Origin: Devosia sp. Leaf420
GTDB lineage: Bacteria; Pseudomonadota; Alphaproteobacteria; Rhizobiales; Devosiaceae
Assembly: GCF_001425445.1 (NCBI RefSeq)
Contig: NZ_LMQU01000002.1
Coordinates: forward strand, 1-64,000
Length of the DNA: 64,000 nucleotides
Direction of reading: 5' to 3'
The notes under the pieces are model-generated. The model saw nothing but the letters and a program-made list of their open reading frames with translations. It made no database searches and was not told where the DNA came from. This document shows positions 8,864-18,309 of the stretch, piece after piece. Made by a program: the position numbers and the translations under genes. The first letter of the stretch is position 1; each line of letters opens with the position of its first letter.

Positions 8864-10141
8864 TCATTCCGCGGGCTTGAGCTCGACGCCGAGGCTGGTC
8901 AGCATTTCCCAATATTCAGGATAGGTCTTGCCGGTGCAGGCAGGGTCCAAAATGGTCACGCCACCAATACGAAGGCCAGCAAGCGCAAAGCTCATGGCGA
9001 TGCGATGATCGTGATAGGTCTCGATCCGCGATGTCGCATTGCGTTGAGCGGCGTCGAGCAGCGCTGGATCGGCATTGACCAAGAGATCATCGCCTTCTTC
9101 GACTGCAAGGCCAGGACGAATGCGGTTGAGCTCGTTGGCGACGGCGCGGACGCGGTCGGTCTCCTTGACGCGTAGATTGGCGATGCCGACGAAGCGCACA
9201 GGTGAATTGTTGAAGGCGGCGACGACCGCGATGGTTGGCACGGCATCCTGCATTTGCGAGCCATCGATGATAGCAGGCATATTCGGGAATTGCGCGATGA
9301 CGGCCTGTGCAGCAGCGTCGGGTTGGGTAAAGGCGTCTGCGGCCACGCCGAGGTCGATCTTGCCGCCAGTGAGCGCCTCTATGCCCCAGAGATAGGTGGC
9401 GGCCGACGCGTCGGGCTCGATGTGGAAGTCGGTCGCCACGTAGCCGGTTGGCTCGACCTGCCATGTCCCCGGCGCTGATTCTTCGACCTTGGCGCCGAAG
9501 GCGCGCATGGCGGCGAGCGTGAGATCCACATAGCCGCGGGCGCCGATGTCCTGGCCCGCCAATGCGACTTCGATCGGGCCTTCGCCGAACGGCGCGGCCA
9601 TGAGAAGCGCTGACACATATTGGCTCGACAGAGAGGCATCGATCTCCACCCTGCCCTTCCCGAACCGGCCCGTGCCATGGATGGTCACAGGTGGGCAGCC
9701 GGTTGGCGCGGTGGCGTCGATGCCGAGAGACTGAAGGGCGTCGACCAAGGGCTTGATGGGGCGAAGGTGCATGTCTTCGTCGCCATCAACCACAACAGTG
9801 CCGTCTATGGTCGCGACCGCTGCAGTCAGGAAACGTGTGGCGGTGCCGGCATTGCCGAGAAACAGTGGTGCGTTAGGCGCTGCCAGTTTGCCGCTGCTGG
9901 TCACGAGAAAGCTTGTGTTATCAGGCTCTTCGACTGTCACGCCCATCTGCCGTAGTGCTTCGGCCATAAGCACCGTGTCCTTGCTCTTGAGCGCGCCAGT
10001 CAACCGGCTGGTGCCCTCGGCAAGTGCTGCGAGGAGCAGGACGCGATTGGTGATGGACTTGCTGCCCGGCGGCGAGACGCGCCCCGAAAGCGGGCGACCG
10101 GGCGGAACGATGGTGTAGGCAGGCGGGAGCTTTTTCGGCAT
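8864..10141 (-). CDS. aroA: 3-phosphoshikimate 1-carboxyvinyltransferase (EPSP synthase)
   Basis: 425 residues. It catalyses the transfer of enolpyruvyl from PEP to shikimate-3-phosphate in the chorismate pathway, in the cytosol. The sequence shows PPGSKSITNR near the N-terminus, FLGNAGTATRFL (PEP-binding GNAGTA with ATRFL following), SSQYVSALLMAAP, LRVKETDR and YHDHRIAMSFAL, all standard EPSP synthase blocks. Length is normal. It lies 44 bases downstream of sufA on the same strand and may be read through from the suf operon, although it has no functional tie to Fe-S assembly. Confidence 0.95.
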   Translation of the reverse strand: MPKKLPPAYTIVPPGRPLSGRVSPPGSKSITNRVLLLAALAEGTSRLTGALKSKDTVLMAEALRQMGVTVEEPDNTSFLVTSSGKLAAPNAPLFLGNAGTATRFLTAAVATIDGTVVVDGDEDMHLRPIKPLVDALQSLGIDATAPTGCPPVTIHGTGRFGKGRVEIDASLSSQYVSALLMAAPFGEGPIEVALAGQDIGARGYVDLTLAAMRAFGAKVEESAPGTWQVEPTGYVATDFHIEPDASAATYLWGIEALTGGKIDLGVAADAFTQPDAAAQAVIAQFPNMPAIIDGSQMQDAVPTIAVVAAFNNSPVRFVGIANLRVKETDRVRAVANELNRIRPGLAVEEGDDLLVNADPALLDAAQRNATSRIETYHDHRIAMSFALAGLRIGGVTILDPACTGKTYPEYWEMLTSLGVELKPAE

Positions 10142-10185
10142 GATGCCGTGGTGTTAGGACAAAGCGCCCCAAGAGGCAATCGTCA

Positions 10186-10566
10186 TCAGGCGGTTGCGCG
10201 CGCCTCGGCGATAGCCTTCAAATCCGCAGCCTTGAGCGTGACACTCTCTCCGCAGCCGCAAGCGCCAGTCTGGTTGGGGTTTTTGAATGTAAACCCGGCG
10301 CTCATCTTGGATTCTTCAAAATCCATGACGGTACCGAGCAGATACATCGTTGCCTTGGGGTCGACCCAGACATCGACACCCTGGTCGGTAACGTGGTCAT
10401 CACCCTTCAGCGGCTCGCTGACATAGTCCATCGTATAGGAGACGCCCGCACAGCCAGCATTCTTGATACCGACGCGAAGGCCGATGACCGGCTTGTCGGA
10501 ATCTTCCATGATTTCACGGATGCGCTCGGCAGCAGCATCGGTCAGGGACATGATCTTGAAGGCCAT
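10186..10566 (-). CDS. sufA: A-type Fe-S carrier SufA
   Basis: 126 residues of the HesB/IscA/SufA family. The three conserved cysteines are present, one in NAGCAGVSYTMDY and two in the C-terminal GACGCGES. These bind or transfer a [2Fe-2S] or [4Fe-4S] cluster from the SufBCD scaffold to target proteins. It is the last suf gene in the cluster, 54 bases after sufX, matching the rhizobial sufS2BCDS1XA order. Family membership is clear; the exact SufA/ErpA distinction rests on the operon. Confidence 0.92.
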   Translation of the reverse strand: MAFKIMSLTDAAAERIREIMEDSDKPVIGLRVGIKNAGCAGVSYTMDYVSEPLKGDDHVTDQGVDVWVDPKATMYLLGTVMDFEESKMSAGFTFKNPNQTGACGCGESVTLKAADLKAIAEARATA

Positions 10567-10620
10567 GGTGTCTTCCGCCTTTATCGGTAGTTCACGATAT
10601 ATAGCAGTGAACGCGCGATC

Positions 10621-11013
10621 CTACCACCAGTTCAACGCAACTTGTGCTTCTTCGCTCATGCGACTCGCGTCCCATGGTGGATCGAAGACCATGTTCACGG
10701 TGACATCCTGGATGCCTTCGACGCCACGCGCCGCATTTTCCACCCACGCCGGCATTTCGCCCGCCACCGGGCAACCCGGCGCGGTTAGCGTCATGTCGAT
10801 CGTCAGGTTGCGGTCGTCATCGAGATCGACCTTATAGATCAGGCCAAGCTCATAGATATCGACCGGAATTTCCGGATCATAGACGGTTTTCAGCGCGCCG
10901 ATCAGATCGGAGGTGATGCGTTGCACTTCTCCATCGCCGAGGTTTTCGGGCATGGTCGGCTGTAGGCGCACATCGATCTGTTCGTCGGCGGCAGGTGTCG
11001 TGTCTTCGCTCAT
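10621..11013 (-). CDS. SUF-associated MIP18/DUF59 protein (SufX/SufT-like)
   Basis: 130 residues from ATG 11013; the frame stays open into sufS, but that part is shadow. After a 25-residue variable N-terminus comes the DUF59 core, with VYDPEIPVDIYELGLIY, then MTLTAPGCPVAGEMP containing the conserved cysteine, and VFDPPWD near the end. In rhizobia this gene in the suf operon is called sufX; related SufT/MIP18 proteins assist Fe-S maturation. It starts ten bases after the sufS stop, so the two are probably translationally coupled. Confidence 0.88.
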   Translation of the reverse strand: MSEDTTPAADEQIDVRLQPTMPENLGDGEVQRITSDLIGALKTVYDPEIPVDIYELGLIYKVDLDDDRNLTIDMTLTAPGCPVAGEMPAWVENAARGVEGIQDVTVNMVFDPPWDASRMSEEAQVALNWW

Positions 11014-11023
11014 ATTGAGCCTC

Positions 11024-12244
11024 TCAGGCGAAAAATTTACGGGAGCGCTCGATGCCATCGACCAGAGCGTCCACATCATCCTTGCCGTTATATAGGGCGA
11101 GCGACGCCCGGCAGGTAGAGCTAACGCCAAATCGTTTGAGCAGCGGTTGTGCGCAATGGGTGCCGGCACGGACGGCAATGCCGTAACGGTCGAGGATGGT
11201 CGCGACGTCATGAGCATGGGCGCCGGCGATCTCGAAGGAGAAAATGCCGCCCTTGCCCGGCGCCGTGCCGATCATGCGTAGTGAATTGATGCGGCTGAGT
11301 TTTTCGTGGGCGTAGTTGGCCACGTCATGCTCATGCGCCGCGATATTGTCGCGACCGAGCGATTCCATATAGGTCAGCGCTGCGCCAAGTCCGATGGCCT
11401 GCACGATTGGCGGTGTACCCGCTTCGAACCGATGCGGCGGCTCATTGTAGGTGACGGTGTCGAGGCTGACTGTCTCGATCATCTCGCCGCCGCCCTGATA
11501 GGGCTGCAATTCGGCGAGCAGATCGTAGCGGCCGTAGAGCACACCTATGCCGGTCGGCCCATAAAGCTTGTGGCCTGTCATGATATAGAAATCGGCGCCA
11601 AGATCCTGCACGTCGACCTTGCTGTGGACCGCGCCCTGCGAGCCATCGACAAGCACGGGAATGCCACGAGCATGAGCGATTTCAATGACTTGCTTGATCG
11701 GGACGACGGTGCCCAAGACGTTGGACATATGCGTAACGGCAACGATACGCGTCTTGTCAGAAAGCGCCGCTTCAAACGCATCGAGGCTGAAGCTGCCATC
11801 GTCGCCGACATCGACCCATTTGATGATCGCGCCTTTGCGCTCACGATGGAAATGCCAAGGGACGATATTAGAGTGGTGCTCCATGATCGTCGTGACGATC
11901 TCATCGCCTGCCCCAATGCGCGGACCGGCAAAGGATTGGGCAACCAGGTTGATCGCCTCGGTCGCCGAGCGCGTAAAAATGATTTCCTCGATGCGGCCGG
12001 CATTCAAAAACTTCCGCACCGCCTCGCGCCCGCCCTCATAGGCCTCGGTCGCGCGGTTGGCGAGCGTGTGCAAGCCTCTGTGAACATTGGCATATTCGTG
12101 CCGGAAGGCGTAATCCATCCGGTCGAGGACCTGAACAGGCTTTTGCGCCGACGCGCCGCTATCGAGATAGACCAGGCGATGGCCGTGGATGACTTCCGAA
12201 AGGATCGGAAAATCGGCGCGCACTTTTTCGAGGTCGAGGGTCAT
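11024..12244 (-). CDS. sufS: Cysteine desulfurase SufS (group II)
   Basis: 406 residues, the normal length. It is a PLP enzyme that takes sulfur from cysteine as persulfide for the SufBCD scaffold. The PLP lysine lies in MTGHKLYGPTGIG. The catalytic cysteine is in RAGTHCAQPLL, in the ordered short loop typical of group II SufS/CsdA enzymes. The N-terminus (DFPILSEVIHG, YLDSGASAQKP) is also typical. GGGACGAAAC precedes the ATG. It is the second desulfurase of the operon (S1 in rhizobial naming). No sufE or sufU is seen nearby. Confidence 0.95.
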   Translation of the reverse strand: MTLDLEKVRADFPILSEVIHGHRLVYLDSGASAQKPVQVLDRMDYAFRHEYANVHRGLHTLANRATEAYEGGREAVRKFLNAGRIEEIIFTRSATEAINLVAQSFAGPRIGAGDEIVTTIMEHHSNIVPWHFHRERKGAIIKWVDVGDDGSFSLDAFEAALSDKTRIVAVTHMSNVLGTVVPIKQVIEIAHARGIPVLVDGSQGAVHSKVDVQDLGADFYIMTGHKLYGPTGIGVLYGRYDLLAELQPYQGGGEMIETVSLDTVTYNEPPHRFEAGTPPIVQAIGLGAALTYMESLGRDNIAAHEHDVANYAHEKLSRINSLRMIGTAPGKGGIFSFEIAGAHAHDVATILDRYGIAVRAGTHCAQPLLKRFGVSSTCRASLALYNGKDDVDALVDGIERSRKFFA

Positions 12245-12363
12245 GTTTCGTCCCGTGGCGACTGTCGTCGCCGCTGGCCCAAATCCACGATTGGAGTGGG
12301 TCGGGACGTGGCGCAGTAACGCGTCACATCCAGTAATTTAACAGAAAGCCAACGACCCGGGGA

Positions 12364-13572
12364 TTACTTCCCGAGAAGCCAGGTGTCGACGATACCTTGC
12401 AGGGCCTCGTTCAGCGCTTCATCTTCAATCGGATCAATGAGTTCGGCGATGAAACCGCGGACCAGCATGGTCTCCGCCTCTGCCTTTGGGATACCGCGGC
12501 TGAGGAGATAGAAAAGGCTGTCTTCGTCGAGCTTGCCGCAGGTCGAACCGTGGCCGCAGACGACGTCGTCGGCATAGATTTCGAGTTCGGGCTTTGACAG
12601 AATTTCCGCGTCGTCGGAGAGCATAAGTCCTTGATGCATAAACTTGGCATCGGTCTTCTGCGCATCACGGGCGACAATCAGCTTGCCCTGGACCACGGAC
12701 TTGGAGCGGCCGCGGGTGATGGATTTGAACAGCGGCTGCGACGAGGTATGCGGCACAGCATGCGTCGTTTCCATCGTGATATCAGCATGTTGACCGTCGG
12801 AGACCAAGTTGAGCCCAGTGACATTGGCATGCGCACCGGCACCGGACATCTTTGGGAAAAGATGGGTGCGAGCAAGGTTGGCACCAGCGTGGACGACGAG
12901 CGTGCGAAGCTGGGCACCATCGGCCAAGTGATATTCGTTGGTCGAAAAATGCGAGGTGGCACGGGCACTTAGATCGACCGTCACGTGAGTGACATTGGTG
13001 TCCTTGCCGAGCGCGATATAGGTCGCGTGGTTGCCGACATGGGCAGCTTCGGAACCGGAGAAGGTTTCGAGGATGACGACAGAGGCGCCATCAGCCACGA
13101 AAATCTTCGTGGCATCAACGACATGGGCGGCTTCGCCCTCGATGCGATGATCGATCTGGATGACCTGCTGCACCTGGCCTTCAAGCGTTACGCTGAGGGC
13201 GTCTTTCGTTAGCACTCCGTTAACATTGACGAGCAGATCGTCGCGATTGGTCAATACGCCGCCATGGGTCTTGCCGACGATGACGCCTTCGGGGGCCGTC
13301 GCAGCATTTTGGACGACGCCATTGACGATCGAGAGCGCAAAGGCGCCGGGGATACGAAGACCCGTGCCCGTCGCTTCATTGGCCGGCTGAGCCAGCGGCG
13401 GAATGGTCCGCAGCAGCGTCTTGAGGTCGGTATAGTGATAGGCCTCGACGCGGCGAGTCGGCAGACCGGCCACGGTGACGCGCTCGGCGACCTGGTCAGC
13501 GCCGACAGCCTTGAGCTGGGCGATCAGGGATTCCTCGGCAGCGCCGAGACGAACTGGAAAAGCTGGGCGCAT
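12364..13572 (-). CDS. sufD: Fe-S assembly protein SufD
   Basis: 402 residues. SufD forms the SufB-SufC2-SufD scaffold on which clusters are built. The N-terminus has the RVEAYHYTDLKTLL segment. The C-terminal half shows the beta-helix repeats ending in CGHGSTCGKLDEDSLFYLLSRGI, which contains the conserved His/Cys interface residues. The start is six bases downstream of the sufC stop. A 119-base gap without recognisable features separates it from sufS. Confidence 0.94.
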   Translation of the reverse strand: MRPAFPVRLGAAEESLIAQLKAVGADQVAERVTVAGLPTRRVEAYHYTDLKTLLRTIPPLAQPANEATGTGLRIPGAFALSIVNGVVQNAATAPEGVIVGKTHGGVLTNRDDLLVNVNGVLTKDALSVTLEGQVQQVIQIDHRIEGEAAHVVDATKIFVADGASVVILETFSGSEAAHVGNHATYIALGKDTNVTHVTVDLSARATSHFSTNEYHLADGAQLRTLVVHAGANLARTHLFPKMSGAGAHANVTGLNLVSDGQHADITMETTHAVPHTSSQPLFKSITRGRSKSVVQGKLIVARDAQKTDAKFMHQGLMLSDDAEILSKPELEIYADDVVCGHGSTCGKLDEDSLFYLLSRGIPKAEAETMLVRGFIAELIDPIEDEALNEALQGIVDTWLLGK

Positions 13573-13578
13573 GGTTGG

Positions 13579-14340
13579 TTACGCCGCCTGACCGTCATAA
13601 TCGGCATAGCCCTTGGCTTCGAGCTGCAGCGCCAGGTCCTTGTCGCCGCTTTCGACGATCCGGCCATCCGAGAAGACGTGCACGACATCGGGGACGATGT
13701 GGTTGAGGAGGCGCTGGTAGTGGGTGATGACCAGCATGGAGCGCTTGCCATCGCGGAGGGCATTCACGCCCTTCGAAACGACCTGCAGCGCGTCGATATC
13801 GAGACCGGAATCGGTTTCGTCGAGGACGGCCAAAGCTGGCTTGAGGAGCGCCATCTGCATGATCTCGGCGCGCTTCTTTTCCCCGCCCGAGAAGCCGACA
13901 TTGAGCGGGCGCTTGAGCATGGCGCTATCGACATTGAGCTGAGCGCCGGCTTCCTTGACGGCACGCATGAAATCGGGCGTCGAGAGTTCGCCCTCGCCGC
14001 GCGCCTTGCGCTGGGCGTTGATGGCGGCCTTGAGGAAGGTCATGGTCGCGACGCCAGGAATTTCGATCGGGTACTGGAAGGCGAGGAAGATGCCGGCAGC
14101 AGCGCGCTCGGCGGGCTCCATCTCAAGGATGCTTTCGCCGTTGAGCAGGATTTCGCCCTCGGTGATCTCGTAATCTTCTTTGCCGGCGAGGACATATGAC
14201 AGGGTCGACTTGCCCGAGCCGTTGCGGCCCATGATGGCGTGGACTTCGCCCTGCGGGATCACGAGATTGACCCCCTTGAGGATTTCACGATCCTCGATAC
14301 GGGCGTGCAGGTTGCGGATTTCAAGAACGGGAGTGGTCAT
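13579..14340 (-). CDS. sufC: Fe-S assembly ATPase SufC
   Basis: 253 residues from ATG 14340. It is an ABC-type ATPase with no membrane partner that powers conformational change of SufBCD. Walker A is GRNGSGKSTL, the signature is SGGEKKRAE, and the Walker B region reads LAVLDETDSGLDIDAL, with the Suf-specific TDSGLD. H-loop: VITHYQRLL. Open frame upstream of 14340 is not used because TTPVLEIRNLHA is the family N-terminus. It is separated from sufB by 112 bases that carry a palindromic repeat. Confidence 0.96.
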   Translation of the reverse strand: MTTPVLEIRNLHARIEDREILKGVNLVIPQGEVHAIMGRNGSGKSTLSYVLAGKEDYEITEGEILLNGESILEMEPAERAAAGIFLAFQYPIEIPGVATMTFLKAAINAQRKARGEGELSTPDFMRAVKEAGAQLNVDSAMLKRPLNVGFSGGEKKRAEIMQMALLKPALAVLDETDSGLDIDALQVVSKGVNALRDGKRSMLVITHYQRLLNHIVPDVVHVFSDGRIVESGDKDLALQLEAKGYADYDGQAA

Positions 14341-14385
14341 TTGCTTCTCCGTGGCGCCAATTAGTCGCCGGTGTTTGTCTGAAGG

Positions 14386-14432
14386 CCCCCTCACCCGCCC
14401 TGCGGGCGACCTCTCCCCAGAGGGAGAGGTGG
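14386..14432. repeat. Palindromic intergenic repeat between sufB and sufC
   Basis: Two adjacent hairpins, CGCCC-TG-CGGGCG and ACCTCTCCC-CAGA-GGGAGAGGT, resemble the CCCCCTC..CCTCTCCC repeats found elsewhere in this window and in many Hyphomicrobiales genomes. It lies inside a co-transcribed operon, so in mRNA it would form strong stem-loops between the sufB stop and the sufC start. Confidence 0.65.
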
Positions 14433-14452
14433 AGTTGGCCGTGATTTTTGTT

Positions 14453-15982
14453 TTAGCCGACTGAACCTTCGAGGCTGATCGAGATCAGCTTTTGGGTTTC
14501 GACCATGAATTCCATCGGCAGGTGCTGCAACACGTCGCGGACGAAGCCGTTGACGATCAGGGCCACAGCTTCTTCTTCGTTGAGGCCGCGCTGGAGGCAA
14601 TAGAACATCTGGTCGTCGGAGATTTTCGAGGTCGTCGCTTCGTGCTCGAAGACGGCGGTGCCGTTGCGGCTCTCGATATAGGGAACCGTGTGGGCGCCGC
14701 ACTTGTCGCCGATGAGCAGCGAGTCGCACTGGGTGAAGTTGCGGGCGTTCTTGGCCTTGGCGTGCGCCGAGACCTGCCCGCGATAGGTATTATCCGAGAA
14801 GCCAGCCGCGATCCCCTTGGAGATGATACGGCTCGACGTGTTTTTGCCCAGGTGGATCATCTTGGTGCCGCTATCGACCTGCTGATAGCCGTTCGAAATG
14901 GCGATCGAATAAAATTCGCCACGCGAACCGTCGCCGCGCAGGATGCAGCTCGGATATTTCCAGGTGATGGCCGAACCGGTTTCGACCTGGGTCCAGGAAA
15001 TGTGCGAATTGACGCCACGGCAATCGCCACGCTTGGTGACGAAATTGTAGATGCCGCCCTTGCCGTCCTTGTCGCCCGGATACCAATTCTGAACCGTCGA
15101 GTACTTGATCTCGGCATTGTCGAGGGCGACCAGTTCGACGACGGCCGCGTGAAGCTGGTTTTCGTCGCGTGAGGGAGCGGTGCAGCCTTCGAGATAGGAG
15201 ACGTAGCTATCGTCGTCGGCGATGATCAGCGTGCGCTCGAACTGGCCGGTGTTCTTCTCGTTGATGCGGAAATAGGTCGACAGCTCCATCGGGCAGCGGA
15301 CGCCCTTGGGGATGTAGACGAAGGACCCATCGGTGAAGACGGCAGAATTCAGCGTCGCATAGTAATTGTCCGAAACCGGAACGACGGTGCCAAGATACTG
15401 CTTCACGAGCTCGGGGTGCTCGCGCACGGCTTCCGAGATCGAGCAGAAGATGATGCCAACCTTGGCCAGTTCTTCGCGAAAGGTGGTGACGACGGAGACC
15501 GAGTCGAACACGGCGTCGACAGCGACATTGGCGCCAAAGGGCGTGCTAACGGACTCAGCGGCGCCTTCGACACCGGCGAGGATCGCCTGTTCCTTCAGCG
15601 GAATGCCGAGCTTGGCATAGGTCTTGAGCAGTTCCGGATCGACTTCGTCGAGGCTCTTAGGGCCCTTGAAGGACTTGGGAGCCGCATAAAAGCTGATCTG
15701 CTGCAGGTCGATCTTGGGATAGTGGAGCTTGGCCCAGGTCGGTTCTTCAAGAGTCTGGAAGCGGCGGAAGGCATCGAGACGCCATTCCAGCATCCATTCC
15801 GGCTCTTCCTTCTTGGCAGAGATAAAGCGAACGGTTTCTTCGGTGAGGCCGGGCGGCAGCACGTCGGACTCGATATCGGATTCGAAGCCGTACTTATATT
15901 TGTCGACGTCGAGGGCGAGCACCTGCTCAACCGTTTCGCGATCGATCTCTTCCTTGAGCGTCGGAATATCGTAGTCCGCCAT
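14453..15982 (-). CDS. sufB: Fe-S scaffold protein SufB
   Basis: 509 residues from ATG 15982 (protein begins [13 protein letters not shown]). It is the core scaffold subunit of SufBCD. Conserved blocks include [65 protein letters not shown]-like [12 protein letters not shown] and [17 protein letters not shown] near the C-terminus, with the conserved cysteines. Length matches alphaproteobacterial SufB. It begins 69 bases after the sufS2 stop. Confidence 0.96.
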   Translation of the reverse strand: MADYDIPTLKEEIDRETVEQVLALDVDKYKYGFESDIESDVLPPGLTEETVRFISAKKEEPEWMLEWRLDAFRRFQTLEEPTWAKLHYPKIDLQQISFYAAPKSFKGPKSLDEVDPELLKTYAKLGIPLKEQAILAGVEGAAESVSTPFGANVAVDAVFDSVSVVTTFREELAKVGIIFCSISEAVREHPELVKQYLGTVVPVSDNYYATLNSAVFTDGSFVYIPKGVRCPMELSTYFRINEKNTGQFERTLIIADDDSYVSYLEGCTAPSRDENQLHAAVVELVALDNAEIKYSTVQNWYPGDKDGKGGIYNFVTKRGDCRGVNSHISWTQVETGSAITWKYPSCILRGDGSRGEFYSIAISNGYQQVDSGTKMIHLGKNTSSRIISKGIAAGFSDNTYRGQVSAHAKAKNARNFTQCDSLLIGDKCGAHTVPYIESRNGTAVFEHEATTSKISDDQMFYCLQRGLNEEEAVALIVNGFVRDVLQHLPMEFMVETQKLISISLEGSVG

Positions 15983-16051
15983 CAGGCTTCTCCTTTGTGC
16001 CCATCGACGGTTCAAGGCCGCCGCGAACGAAGTCTCTATCTTTATAAGCGG

Positions 16052-17197
16052 CTAGGCCGCTTTCCCCGCGCGCCGCTGGCGAACGAGGATCGTTTCAAAT
16101 CCGGCAAGGAATGCATCGGCATCCGCCAGTGTGGAATTCCAGCCGAAGCTGACGCGCAGGGCGCATTCGGCGAGATCGCGCGAGACGCCCATGGCAAGAA
16201 GCACATGGCTCGCGCCGACCTTGCCCGAAGAACAGGCCGAGCCGGACGAAACGGAAAGCCCCGCAAGGTCCAGCGCCATCATCGCCGTCGAACTGCGAAT
16301 ACCCGGCACGGCGAAATTGACGACATTGCCGACGCGGCTTGTTGCCTCGCCAAAGATGACAGTATCGGGCGCCATGGCCTTCAACCCGTCCTCGACGCGC
16401 TTGGTCAAAACCTCAAGGGCACTCATATCCATGCGCTCTGCCGCGGCCGCCGCGCCAAAGGCGGAAATCAGCGCTGCCGATTCCGTGCCGCCGCGACGGC
16501 CCTGTTCCTGGCCACCACCAGGGATCAGGCGGACCGTGTCGGCGTGGCCTTTGACCAAGAGCGCACCGATCCCAGCCGGCGCGCCGATCTTGTGGCCGCT
16601 GATGGCCACCATATCGGCAGCCGAAGCAGCGAAATCCAGATCGAGCTTGCCCAGCGCCTGGACCGCATCGACCACAAGTGTGTGACGGGTCGGACCAACG
16701 AGCACCGAGATCGCGCCGATGGGCTGGACGACGCCGGTTTCATTATTGACCCAATGCACCGTAACGAGGAGCGTCGTGCCGTCTTCGTCAGCTCTAGTGA
16801 GCACAGCGCGCAGTTGATCGAGATCAATGCTGCCATCGGGCAGAAGACCGATGGTATGGACAGGCAGGCCCGTGGCCTCGGCCGCCTTGGCGACCGCAGC
16901 ATGCTCCCCAGCACTGATCGCCACGGCGCCTGCCGAAAAGGCTCTGGCGCCACCGACAATGGCTTGGGTAAGTGCCTCTGTGGCAGAGCCCGTAAAGACC
17001 ACCTGACGCGTCTCGGCGCCAGCAAGGCGGGCGACCTGGGCGCGGCCGGTCTCGATGAGATCGCGCTGCTTGCGGCCATGGGCGTGAACGGAGGACGGAT
17101 TGCCCGTCAAATCGAGCGCAGCAAGAAGCGCCGCACGCGCTTCAGGACGAAGCGGGGCGGTGGCGTTATGATCGAGATAGATGCTCTCTTTCGCCAT
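16052..17197 (-). CDS. Cysteine desulfurase, NifS/IscS type (SufS2)
   Basis: 381 residues from ATG 17197, where the typical start (KESIYLDHNATAPL) begins. The PLP lysine is in ISGHKIGAPAGIGAL. The catalytic cysteine is in SSGSACSSGK within the long flexible loop of group I enzymes. It is the first gene of the suf operon, so the operon carries both a group I and a group II desulfurase. This is the rhizobial sufS2BCDS1XA arrangement. The iron-responsive box at 17345-17361 lies about 150 bases upstream. Confidence 0.92.
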   Translation of the reverse strand: MAKESIYLDHNATAPLRPEARAALLAALDLTGNPSSVHAHGRKQRDLIETGRAQVARLAGAETRQVVFTGSATEALTQAIVGGARAFSAGAVAISAGEHAAVAKAAEATGLPVHTIGLLPDGSIDLDQLRAVLTRADEDGTTLLVTVHWVNNETGVVQPIGAISVLVGPTRHTLVVDAVQALGKLDLDFAASAADMVAISGHKIGAPAGIGALLVKGHADTVRLIPGGGQEQGRRGGTESAALISAFGAAAAAERMDMSALEVLTKRVEDGLKAMAPDTVIFGEATSRVGNVVNFAVPGIRSSTAMMALDLAGLSVSSGSACSSGKVGASHVLLAMGVSRDLAECALRVSFGWNSTLADADAFLAGFETILVRQRRAGKAA

Positions 17198-17344
17198 CTG
17201 CCTTCTTGGGCCCACATGCCCGAAAGAACCGCATGTCTGGAATGAGCCAATGGAAAGGCCCGGAAACCAAACACTTCTTGAAATTTGCCGCCCACTTTCA
17301 TTACAAGGGGCGCTCAACGTGGCCGCTCGCGGCCAAAAACCGAA

Positions 17345-17361
17345 TTTCGAACCATTCTAAA
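17345..17361 (-). promoter_or_regulatory. Irr box / iron control element (ICE) upstream of suf operon
   Basis: Minus-strand sequence TTTAGAATGGTTCGAAA matches the palindrome TTTAGAA-N3-TTCTAAA at 13 of 14 fixed positions. This is the ICE motif bound by Irr, the haem-responsive Fur-family regulator of Hyphomicrobiales. It lies 148 bases upstream of sufS2 and 116 bases upstream of the divergent hydrolase, so it could act on either. The suf operon is the expected iron-regulated target. Confidence 0.65.
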
Positions 17362-17477
17362 CTGGTTTTTTCGACCCATGTTTTAGGGATCGTCCCGCCC
17401 ATAGTCAAGCGGCGCAGACGATTTCCTGACCAGTCGGATCAGCTTAGTGACAGAGCCGAAAAAGGCCAGAAAACACC

Positions 17478-18140
17478 ATGCCTGAAGTTATCTTCAATGG
17501 CCCCGAGGGGCGCCTCGAAGGCCGGTACCAGCCGGGCAAGGAACCGAACGCGCCGATCGCAATCGTTTTGCATCCGCACCCGCAGTTTGGCGGGACGATG
17601 AACAACCAGATCGTCTACAATCTCTTCTATATGTTCGCTCAGCGCGGCTTTTCGGTCCTGCGCTTCAATTCGCGCGGCGTCGGCCGTTCGCAGGGCGTCT
17701 TCGATCACGGCATCGGCGAACTCTCGGACGCGGCTGCCGCGCTTGATTGGCTGCAGATCGTCAACCGCGAATCCCGCGGCTGCTGGATCGCCGGCTTCTC
17801 GTTCGGCGCCTGGATCGGCATGCAGCTTCTCATGCGCCGTCCGGAAGTCGAAGGCTTCATTTCGGTGTCGCCGCCGGAAAACCTCTATGACTTTTCGTTC
17901 CTCGCCCCCTGCCCGTCTTCGGGCCTGATCATCCATGGTGACAAGGACCGCGTGGCGCCGCCGCAATCGGTTCAGAAGCTCGTGGACAAGCTCAAGACCC
18001 AGAAGGGCATCACCATCGAACAGCAGATCGTGGACGGTGCAAACCACTTCTACGAAGGCAAGATCGATGAACTGACGACGGCCTGCGCCGAGTATCTCGA
18101 CCGTCGCCGTCAGGAGATCGCGGACGGCGGCGGGCGCTAA
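17478..18140 (+). CDS. Alpha/beta hydrolase
   Basis: 220 residues, a compact alpha/beta hydrolase of the dienelactone-hydrolase-like group. The oxyanion region is LHPHPQFGGTMNN, the nucleophile elbow is GFSFG, the acid is in HGDKDRV and the histidine in GANHFY. It has no signal peptide or lid domain. Substrate is unknown. Similar genes often sit beside the suf operon in related bacteria, divergent from it, as here. The C-terminal IADGGGR tail is not conserved-looking. Confidence 0.85.
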   Translation: MPEVIFNGPEGRLEGRYQPGKEPNAPIAIVLHPHPQFGGTMNNQIVYNLFYMFAQRGFSVLRFNSRGVGRSQGVFDHGIGELSDAAAALDWLQIVNRESRGCWIAGFSFGAWIGMQLLMRRPEVEGFISVSPPENLYDFSFLAPCPSSGLIIHGDKDRVAPPQSVQKLVDKLKTQKGITIEQQIVDGANHFYEGKIDELTTACAEYLDRRRQEIADGGGR

Positions 18141-18193
18141 AGAGAGCGCACCTTTGAGGCGATCGTCCTCACCCACGGAGTTTTTTGTTTACG

Positions 18194-18261
18194 GCGTCAT
18201 TCCCGCGAAAGCGGGAATCTAACTACCGAGTGGAGATCCCCGCTTTCGCGGGGATGACGCT
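18194..18261. repeat. Palindromic intergenic repeat (GTCATTCCCGC type)
   Basis: GTCATTCCCGCGAAAGCGGGAAT and GATCCCCGCTTTCGCGGGGATGAC flank a short unrelated centre. Each arm is itself a hairpin, and the ends GTCAT/ATGAC are inverted. This is the common bacterial interspersed palindrome layout. It lies between the hydrolase and tyrS and may end transcription of the former. Confidence 0.7.
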
Positions 18262-18309
18262 GTGGATGCAAATTGAGCTCCGGCTTAATTCCAGATGTAG
18301 ATCGCACCA

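Noticed and set aside
15416..17245. 609-codon plus-strand open frame opposite sufB and sufS2
   Set aside because: It is a shadow of two well-supported genes in GC-rich DNA; it lacks family motifs and a ribosome-binding site.
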